Positions 44,484 through 55,140 of a stretch of 64,000 bases of DNA are shown here, piece after piece. How positions within the stretch are numbered: the stretch's first letter is position 1; every line of letters starts with the position of its first letter. Under the pieces are notes generated by a model that ran no database searches, was not told the origin of the DNA, and saw nothing but the letters and a program-made list of their open reading frames with translations. The stretch is taken from contig JAHRHY010000017.1 of NCBI GenBank assembly GCA_019671135.1, positions 1,288,181 to 1,352,180 of the forward strand, read 5' to 3'. Made by a program: the position numbers and the translations under genes. Source of the DNA: Linnemannia hyalina. Its lineage: Eukaryota; Mortierellomycota; Mortierellomycetes; Mortierellales; Mortierellaceae.

Positions 44484-47223
44484 ATCTTTATCCATCAGAA
44501 TATCGTAGGATCCAATACCAGCACAAGGCGCCCACTTCGCCAACGGACTGGAATGCTTTAAGAGTGTTCAAATTTATCGACGGCATTGACGACTTTTCCT
44601 TCCGCGATTTTCTGCTTACTGCCTTCAATTCTAAGCATGAAAGGGTGAAATACTATGTCAATCAGTTCTACGCGCGCGGGGGTCACAAGGCTGTAGTCGA
44701 GTGTTGGGACAAGACCCTGTACAAAGGCGAATATGACGGTCCGGTTGCCAGTTCCGTGACGACTGCTTTGGTACGACGCGTGGAGATCGAGCTAGAAAAG
44801 GTCATTGGTGATGGCCGCCTTCGATGTCCAGCTTGGGGGTACCTCCGGAACACCATGGAGACCTTTGATCTTGAAACCATCGATGATCTTCTTCACTCTA
44901 AGGCGCCTTGCCTTGCCACCTGTTGTAGCAAGGGAGTTATGATAATAAAGTAGTGAGGGAAAAGTGTAGAAAAGGATGTGTTCAGGAGGTGAGCGGGACA
45001 GAAACATATCCTCTTTATTTTGGAATCTGCCTATCTTAAATAACCCTCTTAGCACGTGAGTAAACATGCACCTACTGCGACTAGCAGATGCTAAACATCT
45101 CACACATGTTGTGCACGTACACAACACCACCCTTTTAACAGGATTGCGAGGAAAACGATCTTCTTACGATTTCGCCTTTGTCCCTGTCGTTGGTTCAATG
45201 ATCGTTTTCAGGAAGAGCCAACAGTCGAACTATCTACAGATGGCTATTGGTACGTCTTCAAATCAACTTTTCTTTCTCTCTTCTCCTAGGACCGTGCATT
45301 GTATAATTATCAAGTTGAAAACTGACGAGCAAATAATGCACTTAAATTTTAGGACTTTATCTGCACAGCTTGGCGTGTCCAAAAAGGATCGTAAACGCGA
45401 TGGCAGCCATGAGCCTGTCCGTATCATATCCAACCGCGTACCTTTCGTTGAAGGCGTTGGCTGACGATGGCCTCACCCAAGTCCGAAAACTTGCAAGGAC
45501 GCATCAATGGATCCTTATCTACGACAACATCAACTATTACGACTCAAAGTTCAACCAGAGACTCGACAACCGCAATGTAGTCGTGAGCGGAGTCACCTTG
45601 ACAATCGTCATCAGTCGGCATCAGGATGATGATCTCAGCCAGGATGCTCTGCTTCCCCTCCCCGATCGCCCTCCACTGAAGGACCTTTATCCCCGGCAAG
45701 TTAATGATGAACGCCTTCGCCACGCTTCGCCACGCTTCGCTTTTTTTTCTTTTCGACTGCTTACAGCGACATCACGAGCCATTCCAACACTATGCCGTCC
45801 CGTTCAGAATTCGCCCAATCAGCCCGCTGGATGTTTCAAAGACCTGGGCATTTGAGATCCCCGCTATGGACATCGACCAATCTTCTCTCGACGGCAACAT
45901 GCGAGTCCTCGAGGAAGTCAAGAAACTGCTTCAGCTGGATGATGAGTGGTTCAGAAATCATGTCGTTATTGTGGGAGGCAATCAGCTGACGGTTTCGAGG
46001 GTCAGGACGATGATAAGATACCGCGCTCCGGATGTCTCGGCGTTCAATCGGTTGCAGTGGGCGATCCCTGTCCTACAGCTTTTCCATCTTCAGATGATTG
46101 TGTGTGGCACCATCCTTCGCACTCATTATGGGCATATCACATCACCGGGGTCATTGGCGTACAACATCGGCAAGCTGGGACGGAAGCGCGTCGATAAGAC
46201 GATGCCGTGCTATTACACTGCGAATGAGTTGCTGCGGAACACCTTTGACGCGATGGTCAGGCGAATGTGGCTGGTGGAGCTGGATCGGAAGAGGCTGGAT
46301 ACTTTGGAGGACGATGTTAGTGGATTTTGGGCTGGAGTTGATTGTTATCTCATGGAGGACAGGCAGTGGTTCATCAACCACGTCTTGATGACCAAGGCCC
46401 GGGCGATCAGGGACAAATACCTCGCCAACTCAGCAACACTGTCACAAACACTCGGCACAGCAAACATCAACGCAGCACTTTTTGTCAGGGACATGGTGGC
46501 TTACATGGAGCTTTCGGCAGCCATCAAGGCCGGGGACATTGGCGACTCGAGGCAATCCTGAAGACGATCACTATCATGTTGCAGGCAGGCAACAACCCCA
46601 ACTACGCACAAGAAATGTTACTCATCCATTACGGAACACAGTATTTATGGTCTCCGTTGAGGAAGAGGGCTATTTTTTCGTCTATGCTCATGAACACCAA
46701 GGGCAAGGAGAACAGCTGGATTCCTTCTGACTTATATCAGGAGCATAACATCCACAAGACAAAGCAGAGCATAGCCCGTAGGGGGAGCAATAGGACAAAG
46801 TCAACAATCAAGGACATCACAACTTCCACTATTCGTTCTGTTTCAATAATCGCCATTCGCCTTGACAAGCAACTTTGGGTATCTTTCAACAGCAGTTTTC
46901 ACACGACAAAGGACGCCGAAAAGGACATTCTCAAAATCAGCAACTCACTCGTAGACAACAATATTCTTGGCAAGGACCCGTTCCCGGCGGCACTCGATCA
47001 TGTGGAGCCAGTGACGGATCTTATGAGTGAAGGCTTGAAGAGGTTGCATGGTGGGCAGTTCCAAGCATTCGTCGAGCGCATGGCAAGACTCGGTCCGATC
47101 AATACGGAGGAAGAACTTCAAGTGTTATTAGAGGAGGACACGAGAAACATGGAGAGAGATATCAACAATGAAAACATGGATGTTTACAAACATATCGAAC
47201 GCATCGTTGGTTTGTGTGAATAA
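44484..47223 (+). pseudogene. DUF6589-like, mobile-element-associated protein (one frameshift)
   Basis: Spliced segments fit one protein. They are about 44484-44932 (DWNALRVFKFIDGIDDFSF), about 45145-45250 (GLRGKRSSYDFAFVPVVGSM, QQSNYLQMAIG), and about 45352-45689 (WILIYDNINYYDSKFNQRLD). An intron with donor caa|gttaat and acceptor ttacag near 45771 leads to 45772-46561 (HVVIVGGNQLTVSRVRTM, LQLFHLQMIVCGTILRTHYG). The last part, in another frame (46562-47223: LQAGNNPNYAQEMLLIHYG, WSPLRKRAIF), is needed for family similarity, so a one-base shift lies near 46550. The DNIN and VGGNQLT motifs correspond to conserved DNIN and VGDQLT in DUF6589; the second Asp appears as Asn here. The domain may be an RNase-H-like transposase relic (inference). 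It ends 11 bp from the stop of the convergent RecQ fragment. Confidence 0.62.
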
Positions 47224-47234
47224 TAAAATGAGTG

Positions 47235-48152
47235 TTACTTTGATTTTTTGTTATAAGGGCGCTTGGGTTTGGATATCAATTGGTCGGGTGTCCATGCTTT
47301 CCAGACTTGATTAACCAAGGTTGTAACTTGGCGTTTTGGTGTAATAATCGCTGAGCTGCTACTGGATGCGCTCTCCTGGTATGTGCTAGTCAGGTTTGTT
47401 GGACTGTCGAGTATCTGGGCAGTAGAACCTGTTCCTTGAGATGACTGCTGCGAAATAGTCAGGTTCTGCCATGTTTGTTGAGGTTGATTGAATGTTGGTA
47501 TTGCGTTGTCAATAGCTCTGTTCAGCTCAATAAGGTCATTGGCGAGCGTGTTTAAGGCGTAGTCGTCGTCAGGCCTCCAATTCAGGATCAGCTCTATAGA
47601 TTCAACAGCCTTGACCTTCTCGAACTCCTTTGCCAGCTTGTCGATCTTCTTGTCCTCCATCAAAACATCCGCGGTCGAAAACATACACAGCTCTGCATAG
47701 ATCTCCTCGTGCATGCGCTCTCTCCAGGCAAGAATTATATCCTTGGCTTGCTCCTTCTGCTCTGTAGTCCGTGTCGCGCTCCTGTTGGCTGTCAATGACT
47801 TTGCGGAGACCTCCACAAAAGTGATCTCCTTTGACCGGATCGTTCTCTTTGTCGGATGGCAATTGTCGCAACAGTTCTTGTTGGGTTCAGAAGTGTTGCC
47901 AAATTTTTCATCCAAGACCGCCCTCCGACAACCTGTGGTCTTGAAGAAAAAGTCGATATCCTTGTTGGCGTGTTTTCTTTTCTCGGATGGCGGAGCGATG
48001 AGTAATATTCCTGTTCCTTGGATTTCAGGATCCCGAGCTGCACGACCAAGTCGCTGAACCAAAGTCACCAGCGTATTCTTCCACCAACAACCGAACTGTA
48101 TAACACGAGCTACATCTCTGACATCGCAACCCATACCGGCAGCCTCGGTCGC
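47235..48152 (-). pseudogene. RecQ-like helicase C-terminal fragment, cut by an LTR
   Basis: At 48152 the frame starts abruptly inside motif V (ATEAAGMGCDVRDVARVIQF), followed by motif VI QRLGRAARD and a RecQ zinc-binding region (TGCRRAVLDEKFG ... NCCDNCHP). A low-complexity tail ends in a basic SKPKRPYNKKSK. Only the second RecA lobe end and the Zn domain remain; Walker A and DEAH are missing. The codon before 48152 abuts CTATTACA on the minus strand, the end of an LTR, so the insertion separated the N-terminal half. RecQ helicases unwind DNA in repair; fungal subtelomeric RecQ families are also common. This fragment cannot act alone. Confidence 0.82.
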
Positions 48153-49160
48153 TGTAATAGGAACAGAGATAAAGGCCAGGGGACAAGGACAAGGACAAGG
48201 AAGAGACAAGAGTAAACAGGGACAAGGACAAGAAAGAGACAAGAGGGAACAGGAGAGCAAGGTTGAAAGGTGCAAGAATTGATGATGGTGTTATTACGAG
48301 GATTGGGACTATATATACAGAGTGGATGTTGCTGACTAATGGGCGCTGACTAATGGAAGTGCTGACTAATGGGGTGCTGACTAATGGGGTGCTGACTGGA
48401 AAATAATAACCGGGGTTGTGATAAGCAATGAGGTTATGGAAAAAGGGAATAACGAAACAAAGAGAGGGATCTGTTTAATTCAGGGACGAAGAGTCCTTAT
48501 GTACTCTTCGTCCTAATGATACACGTGATTATAGCACATAACCCTCCACGGGGGGAGAGGCTGTAAGCCGGGCTTAAGATTAGGGCTAGAAGTAGTGTAT
48601 CTATGCTAGTAATTGTGTGTGCTTCTTACTAACTGACAAAACGACGTGGAGTAGAGTACTATGACTAAACGAAAGAGTTGTCGTTTGGATGTTTGAGGGG
48701 AAAAAAGGAAACCTCATATGAAAGAACGGGTATAAGGGAAAAATAGAAAAACCTTGGAAGGGCAAAGCCCTGGAGAGCAGGTGTAGAAAAGACAATAATG
48801 ACTACAGTAGAATATGTATATGTGTGTGTGAGGATAAAAATAAAAACCTCGGTAGATATGTTGATAAGCTGTGAGGAAAAAATAAAAACCTCAATATAGT
48901 GAATTTGATTGCAAGAGGAAAGCGGGAAAACCTCTGCGGATGTTTGTTATTATTGTGAGGAAAAAGGTTGTGGCACCATTAAAAAACCTCGAACAAATCG
49001 TCAGTGCGATTTTTGTTCAAACAAAACGTCGATGCGTTTTATGTGTCAATCGGAGGATATCAATCCTTCCCGATCCGAGAACGAGTTCTAGGTCTCAACT
49101 CATTGATTTTTGATTGACTGGACTGAGTGAGCTTATTGCGATTAAGGTTGTGTTCACCTT
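48153..49160 (-). mobile_element. 3' LTR (or LTR plus 3' UTR) of Ty3/gypsy element 1
   Basis: On the minus strand it starts TGAACACAACC right after an AAAAAAGG polypurine tract beyond the pol stop, and ends CTATTACA at 48153. TATATATAG lies near 48310-48318, followed by a CTTGTCC-rich tail. It contains five copies of GCTGACTAATGG (48331-48398, period 14-16) and five short hairpins of the form GAGG, A-rich, CCTC (48695, 48830, 48873, 48915, 48957). The 5' partner LTR was not found, so the start is provisional. Confidence 0.55.
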
Positions 49161-49162
49161 TT

Positions 49163-52100
49163 TTAGAACTTGTTCTTCTTTTTGTTCGAGCGATTGCTAC
49201 TGTGAGGTTCGCTCATTTGCTCGTCGGTGGTAAGCGTTGGCTGATCCGTTTGCGAATCATGACGAGAGTGCGGACGAGGATCCTCATTACGGGGTGGGTG
49301 ATCGGCCCAATAGTCCGTGATGCATTTCCTCTCAACAAAATTGTCCTCTGGTTCCCAGGTGTTGTCGTTATCAGAATAATTTCTCCACTTGACAAAGTAC
49401 TCCCATGTCCCTTCCTTTGTACAACGAGCGTCAAGAACTTTCTCGACTTCGTACGTAAGGAAAGAGTCTGGGTCTTCATATACAAGTTTGAGCTGCGAGG
49501 GCGCATAGTTACGACCAAGCATAGAGCCAGTGCCATCTTTGAGGATGTATGCACCGCCCTTGTTTTTACCAACAACAGTAAACGGTCCTTCATATCTCGG
49601 AGAGAGGGAGTCTCCTTTGATAGGATCAACCGCCATAACTGTGGAACCATCAGGAAATTCGTTGTGCAGTATCGTTTTATTGAATCTCTCAATCATTTTC
49701 CGCTGATTAGATTTCGCCTTCGCTTCAATAGCGGGGAACACGATCGTGGTCATAAATTCGAGTCTCTTCAGCAAGTCTTCATGGGACATGACCTGGTTCG
49801 AGAGGTCAGTGTAATTGTAGTGTCCGTTTTCCTTGCGTGCGAAGAAAAGAGAGTAAGGCGTGGAACCATGCAGACTCGCAATGTTTGCATTGAGGGCAAA
49901 TTGGGCCATGGGAACATGACGATCCCATTCGTGGTTTTTGCCTTTGGTCTCTTTTCGAAGAATTTCTTTGACCGCTTTAACCCGGTTCTCGGCTAGTCCA
50001 TTGCCTCTCGGATGATAGGGTGTGACAAGACGGTGATGGATACCCAATTGTTCTGTCATTGTTTTTGTGACCTGATTGGAAAATTCTTTTCCGTTATCTG
50101 ATTGAAGGACTCGGGGGAATCCGATCAGGGTAAAAATGTCAAACAGCGTGGTCGCAACAGTAGCGGCTGTTTTATCAGGTATAGCTCTCAAAATAACGAA
50201 GCGGGTGCATACGTCTGTCAGGACGAGAAGATATTTGTTGTTTTTCGAGGACAAATGGAATTCACCAGCGAGATCTACAGTCATATGCTCGCCTGGTAAA
50301 TGTGCATGAATAGCCTTGAGGGGATGGTACCCTTTGCGAGTGATATTAATGCGTTGACACTCAGGGCATTGTTTGACGTGCTCAAGACAATCCTTGACCA
50401 TGAATGGCCACGTCTTATCTTGGGCGTGAATTTTGTCAACCATTTTGTTCGCACCAATGTGACCGAGGGAGTGAACCTCAGTCATGAGTGAAGGACGGTC
50501 TTTCGCCGCGACAGTGATTCTAGGAACCGATTTGTCTTTGAGCATATGAATGTAGCCGTACACTTTCATTGGTGTTTTCAACTTAGGCCTGTCAGTCCAC
50601 AACTTCTGAGGGAACTGACGAGATAACGCATCAGGTAACACATTGAGTACTCCAGGACGGTAAACAATGTTGAACGAGTAAGCCATGATGGTGTCAAACC
50701 AAGTTGTCATCATTGGGTTCAAATCTTGCTGTGAGTGAAGAAAAGTAAGAGCCCGATGATCGGTGAACAAGGTAAAATGGTAACCCCAAAGATATTGATG
50801 GAATTTTTTCAATGCGAAAACGATCGCTAATAACTCCTTCTTAGTAGCGGAATATTTTCTCTCTCGGTCCTGCAAAGTGCGAGCCATGAAAGATATGTAG
50901 TTGACGTTCGAGGGAACGGACTGCATATCCTTCGGTTCGGGTACACCTTCCGGCAACTGATACAGTACCGCACCAATTCCAACGTTGGACGCGTCCGTGG
51001 CAACGTAGAACGGTCGACTGAAGTCTGGGAAGGATAACACAGGAGCTCGTACAAGTAGTTCCTTGAGTCCATTGAAAGAATCCATTTCATCTTTTGATAA
51101 TTTAAAAGTTCCTTCTCTGTAACGAAGTGCATCAAGTGGTGCAGCAATAGTACTGTAGAGAGGGATATATTCACGAAAGAAATTGAGGGTGCCCAAATAT
51201 GATTGCACTTGTTTGGCAGTGGTAGGTGGTGCCCATTCGTGAATGTTAGCCAACTTGGTAGGGTCGACTTTCTTTCCAAAGAGATCAACAATGAATCCCA
51301 GCAGAGAGATCTGTGTGCTGAAAAAATTGCACTTGTTCTTGTTGATGATCAATTTCGCCTCGTTGAGTCTTTCGATCACACATTTGACATGAGCTGCATG
51401 CTCTTCTCTGCTTTTTGAAAAGATAACAATGTCACCAATAAAGTTCAGAACAAAAGGCAAATCGCCAAGTATGCGAGACATACCTCTTTGGAACAAGCTC
51501 GAGAGTGGCTTCAGACCAAAGGGGGCCTTTTTGAACATGTATTGTTTTCCCTCATGCATGAAAGCAGTGAGGTACCTATCTTCTTTATGAATAGGTAGAC
51601 GATGGTACGCTTGGGTGAGATCGATGGTGCTGTAAATGGAATGACCAGCTACTTTTTGCATTATGTCGGAGATAAGAGGGAGAGGGAAATTATCCTCCGG
51701 TAAATGCACATTGAGAGCACGGGGGTCAAGACACACGCGCCACAATGACTTCTTTCCGTTCAAATCTTTCTTTGCTGCTAGGGTGAGTGTGTTGTTATGT
51801 GGATTGCCTGCTGGTGCAAGCTCAATCACATCATCCTCTAACCAGCGTGCGACTGTCTCGTCCAGGATAGGTCTCTGGGAGTGAGCAAATTGTCTTGGTC
51901 GTCGATACACAATGGTACCTTTTGGAACAGGTAGATACACCATCATCTCAGGAACGGGACAATGACTTGTCTTTGAGATATTTTCATTGTCTTTGAGTGC
52001 TTTGCTGATGGCATCTAGGAATCTTCCTTTCATGCGCTTAAACTCGGCGGTGAGTTCCTCTTCAGGGGCGGTAATCGGACGCAAAGATGGTTTCTCGTCT

Positions 52101-53176
52101 TCGACGGGAACATCATGTGCAGGTGCCATCTCTTTTATTTCTGGGAGGCCGCAGAGAGCGAAACCCATATGATAAAAAAGATCCATTCCGATTGTAAGAG
52201 CAAACTCTTGATCTTCGATTATTTCAAAAGGGGCTGAGAGAAACTGACCATTGAATTCGAATTCAACTTGATCAGTTACACCAATGCGTTCAACAGTAGT
52301 CTTGTTTGCTAGTGTAAAATTACCGAGGATCTTAGTGAAAGGAATGTTATGTTCCTTGACTATGTCCTGTCTGATAAAAGAATGTGTAGCACCAGTATCT
52401 ATTAACGCATGGTATGTCCTCTTGAATGCACGGATTTCGATTCGAAATCTATTGTCGTGTTCTACTGCATCCTTAATAGCAGCATAGTGTCTGATAGTTA
52501 ATTTGTCAGATGCGAAAGTGTCGAGTTCCTCAGTCGTCATACCAATGCTACTGTCATCGTCACTGTGGTGGTCCATGTTAGCCTGACTTTGAGCAGCAAA
52601 GTTAGACAGGCTAGCAAAAGACGGTTCTTTTGTTTCAAAGTATGGCACAGAGACAAGGGCAGATTGTTTTGGTGGCAACGAGCGAAACGCGTATTGGGGT
52701 CGTGCACTTGTAGGTGCAGGTACATCCTTATCAGTTGTAACTGATTGTTCGCTATCAGGTAAAGGGGTTACAGATAAATCATTTTCTGTAGTTACAGACA
52801 GATTGTTTTCTTCTGCTGAAGAAGTTTGGACAGCAAGCGAAGGAGACAGAATTGGACCAAGAGGGATAGTATTAGAACCAGTCAGTGGTAATTGTTTATT
52901 ACTAGGTTCTGTTATGACAGGAGAGGGAAGTGTCTTGTCGTTCGTCTCTACGGGGTCCTCAGGTTCACTTGTCTGTAGAGAAATAGTAGCATGAGTGAGC
53001 AAGGTTTGATCAGACACAGACAAAAGTTCAGATTCAGAAAAAGGAGGTATAGACAATTTACCTTCTTTCTTGTTTTTGTAGCTCTTGCCACCCTTGCTGT
53101 CAAAGTTTTTCTTGCGATCACTGTTGCAGTAGGGGGCAGTGTGGCCATTCTTGTTGACTTGGTGCAGTGCCTGCAA
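49163..53176 (-). CDS. pol: Ty3/gypsy chromovirus Pol polyprotein (protease, RT, RNase H, integrase, chromodomain)
   Basis: A 1337-residue frame overlapping gag by about 230 nt in the -1 frame, so it is probably expressed by frameshifting; the nominal first codon is TTG. Protease has D260 in LIDTGATHSF. RT spans about 415-600 with PFGLKPLSSLFQRGM, but the catalytic YxDD is FIGD (579-582): one Asp is replaced by Gly (GGT). RNase H spans about 690-810 (ATDASNVGIGAVLY, SATKKELLAI, TDHRALTFL). Integrase has the zinc segment HSLGHIG ... CPECQRI and the DDE residues in VDLAGEF, QSDNGKEF and GLAENRVK. The C-terminal chromodomain (YEVEKVLDARC ... YFVKWRNYSDNDNTWEPE) targets insertion to chromatin marks. 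The frame is fully open, but the RT lesion should abolish reverse transcription. Confidence 0.93.
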   Translation of the reverse strand: MQALHQVNKNGHTAPYCNSDRKKNFDSKGGKSYKNKKEGKLSIPPFSESELLSVSDQTLLTHATISLQTSEPEDPVETNDKTLPSPVITEPSNKQLPLTGSNTIPLGPILSPSLAVQTSSAEENNLSVTTENDLSVTPLPDSEQSVTTDKDVPAPTSARPQYAFRSLPPKQSALVSVPYFETKEPSFASLSNFAAQSQANMDHHSDDDSSIGMTTEELDTFASDKLTIRHYAAIKDAVEHDNRFRIEIRAFKRTYHALIDTGATHSFIRQDIVKEHNIPFTKILGNFTLANKTTVERIGVTDQVEFEFNGQFLSAPFEIIEDQEFALTIGMDLFYHMGFALCGLPEIKEMAPAHDVPVEDEKPSLRPITAPEEELTAEFKRMKGRFLDAISKALKDNENISKTSHCPVPEMMVYLPVPKGTIVYRRPRQFAHSQRPILDETVARWLEDDVIELAPAGNPHNNTLTLAAKKDLNGKKSLWRVCLDPRALNVHLPEDNFPLPLISDIMQKVAGHSIYSTIDLTQAYHRLPIHKEDRYLTAFMHEGKQYMFKKAPFGLKPLSSLFQRGMSRILGDLPFVLNFIGDIVIFSKSREEHAAHVKCVIERLNEAKLIINKNKCNFFSTQISLLGFIVDLFGKKVDPTKLANIHEWAPPTTAKQVQSYLGTLNFFREYIPLYSTIAAPLDALRYREGTFKLSKDEMDSFNGLKELLVRAPVLSFPDFSRPFYVATDASNVGIGAVLYQLPEGVPEPKDMQSVPSNVNYISFMARTLQDRERKYSATKKELLAIVFALKKFHQYLWGYHFTLFTDHRALTFLHSQQDLNPMMTTWFDTIMAYSFNIVYRPGVLNVLPDALSRQFPQKLWTDRPKLKTPMKVYGYIHMLKDKSVPRITVAAKDRPSLMTEVHSLGHIGANKMVDKIHAQDKTWPFMVKDCLEHVKQCPECQRINITRKGYHPLKAIHAHLPGEHMTVDLAGEFHLSSKNNKYLLVLTDVCTRFVILRAIPDKTAATVATTLFDIFTLIGFPRVLQSDNGKEFSNQVTKTMTEQLGIHHRLVTPYHPRGNGLAENRVKAVKEILRKETKGKNHEWDRHVPMAQFALNANIASLHGSTPYSLFFARKENGHYNYTDLSNQVMSHEDLLKRLEFMTTIVFPAIEAKAKSNQRKMIERFNKTILHNEFPDGSTVMAVDPIKGDSLSPRYEGPFTVVGKNKGGAYILKDGTGSMLGRNYAPSQLKLVYEDPDSFLTYEVEKVLDARCTKEGTWEYFVKWRNYSDNDNTWEPEDNFVERKCITDYWADHPPRNEDPRPHSRHDSQTDQPTLTTDEQMSEPHSSNRSNKKKNKF

Positions 53177-54504
53177 TTCTTGGTATCATGCGAGTAATTT
53201 TCACCGTGATTGTCACAGTGGAAAGTCTTCTTGCCAGAGTTAGACGAAGATGGGAACGACGACGAATCAGCAGTCGGCTTGCCTTTGCCACGGCGGTCGT
53301 TCTTGCGGTGACGCTGTCTCTTGTGACCATGGTTATTACTGGTCTTGGACGAGGAGGCATCCTTGTCATCTTCATCATCGTCGACGAGACTGTGGGGTCT
53401 CTTGAGAGAGTCGTCTGGTCCTTCCATTACACTGAGGTTGGTTAGGATCTCACAGATAGAGTCCAGTTTGACCTCAGATAAGGAGGTGCCAATCTTCTGA
53501 ATCGACGTCTTGATCAGGTTGAGCTCCACCGATGGGATTGAACTCATGATGCCAGACAGTACAGTGGCGTTGTTATCATCAATTCGATACACGCGCACTG
53601 ATCGTTGGAGACGAAGAGCGAAGTTTCGGTACGACTCCTTGTGACGACGGCCAATTTCGGCGACACGAGCAACGGTGTTGAAGCGTTCAGTCGGAGTCAA
53701 AACACTGTCGACGAAGGCAACTTCACATTCCTCCCAAGTTAGAGAAGAACTACTGTGACGAGTCAGCTCATCAGTGAACTGCTGTCGTGTCTGATCGTCC
53801 AGAATCGCCATACAGAGCAGGCGTTGGGCACTGGCGAGGAAAGGAGTCTCGCCGTAACTGTTCTCACAGTAAGTCTTGAATCCGTCGAGGAACAGGTGAG
53901 GGTCGCGGATGACTTGATACGATTGTCCCTTGCCGTGCTTGTTGTCACCAAATCGGGGAGTGCCCGAATCGAGTGTCAACTTCTTGCTGTCGACCCTGAT
54001 AGCGGTGGCCATAGTCGCCGTGGGATTGGTAATGATCGGTGCCATCGGTTGGTCGAGAGCCAGTGCTGCTGACAGACGCGCACAATCCGCGGTCTTTTGT
54101 CGCACGACTTCCAAGAGTTGGATGGCTTCCTTCTGCCACATCTGGTAATTGACATCGAGAGGGTTCTTGTGCATCTTGAGCAGGGTCCGACGGTATAGCT
54201 TGGACCAAGTAGAGAGATCGTGTTTCTTGGTGGTGATGGCTTCCTCAAGACCGCTGGTGAGCTCGGAGTCACTCTCATCGTCAGCATCCGTCATGGCAGA
54301 AAAGGTGTTCAGGTCGAAGACTGGAGAGGGCTGCGTGTGCTGGTTTGCCGACAAGATGGACGAGGCTTGTTCGTTGTCATCGCTCATAATGATGTCCTCT
54401 TGGGATGCAGGGGTGGGAGATGGAACGACAACAAAGGTGCCGGTGGCATCGATAGCCAAGTCTTGGAGAGTGGGTAACTCGTTGTTGTCAACGTTGTCAG
54501 ACAT
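52948..54504 (-). CDS. gag: Ty3/gypsy Gag
   Basis: 518 codons. An acidic N-terminal region is followed by a capsid-like helical core (FLDGFKTYCENSYGETPF ... LTWEECEVAFVD ... ESYRNFALRLQRSVRVY) and a basic, Ser-rich tail (HKRQRHRKNDRRGKGK). A C/H cluster CDNHGENYSHDTKNC is of the C-x2-H-x5-H-x4-C kind. The final 75 residues lie in the pol overlap. A TGA in the pol frame just 5' of the C/H cluster means that any shift must occur after it. Gag would build the particle and bind the RNA. Confidence 0.9.
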   Translation of the reverse strand: MSDNVDNNELPTLQDLAIDATGTFVVVPSPTPASQEDIIMSDDNEQASSILSANQHTQPSPVFDLNTFSAMTDADDESDSELTSGLEEAITTKKHDLSTWSKLYRRTLLKMHKNPLDVNYQMWQKEAIQLLEVVRQKTADCARLSAALALDQPMAPIITNPTATMATAIRVDSKKLTLDSGTPRFGDNKHGKGQSYQVIRDPHLFLDGFKTYCENSYGETPFLASAQRLLCMAILDDQTRQQFTDELTRHSSSSLTWEECEVAFVDSVLTPTERFNTVARVAEIGRRHKESYRNFALRLQRSVRVYRIDDNNATVLSGIMSSIPSVELNLIKTSIQKIGTSLSEVKLDSICEILTNLSVMEGPDDSLKRPHSLVDDDEDDKDASSSKTSNNHGHKRQRHRKNDRRGKGKPTADSSSFPSSSNSGKKTFHCDNHGENYSHDTKNCRHCTKSTRMATLPPTATVIARKTLTARVARATKTRKKVNCLYLLFLNLNFCLCLIKPCSLMLLFLYRQVNLRTP

Positions 54505-55140
54505 AGGAGTGATGATTTTTTGTTTTTAGAGTGAGAGTGTGGGAGTGATCGTATTTTTTTTTTTTTTTTTTTTTTAAAAAAAATGAAGAGTGATATCCCC
54601 CCTCTCAAGAAAAGCTTGCTGGTCCTTTTTCTGAACAGGAAGGGTCTCCATTTAATCACTCATCGCTTGTACATTTCCTAGGGTAGTAATGTTATTTGAA
54701 CTAGACAGGATGTATATTGCAATAAGCGCGACACCATCCTATGGGGATGTCTACGCTTTTCATTATCACTCTCCCTTCTCGTAGCTGCAGTGCGTGATCG
54801 TGAATGCAGTTGGGACAGCATCGTTTGCATGCACGAGTCATGATGCGAATGAGGGTACTGTCGCATTTTTATGTATCGGTATGTACATGTGAGTGCAATT
54901 TAATGGAGATAGATACATGCGAAGAAGAGGCGTACAAATCTCTTGTTCATGGGATTGTTGTCTGGACATGTACCTTTACACCATTTGGGTCAAGTGGATC
55001 GATGGTTCAATAACACTAAGGGAAAATAAGATAATTTATGATAGAAACAACAGTGGGCTAACTATCTGTGATATTGTGTTTATTTCTATTGAAGCATCAT
55101 ACACAACCTAAGGATGAGACTGCGCACGGGAGTTAAGGTA
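54505..55140. other. Leader/flank between gypsy element 1 and pogo copy 2
   Basis: Poly-T/poly-A tract (54551-54582) in the gag leader, then AT-rich sequence. The expected 5' LTR (CTATTACA end, TGAACACAACC start on the minus strand) and a primer-binding site were not found, so the element appears 5'-truncated. No gene. Confidence 0.5.
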
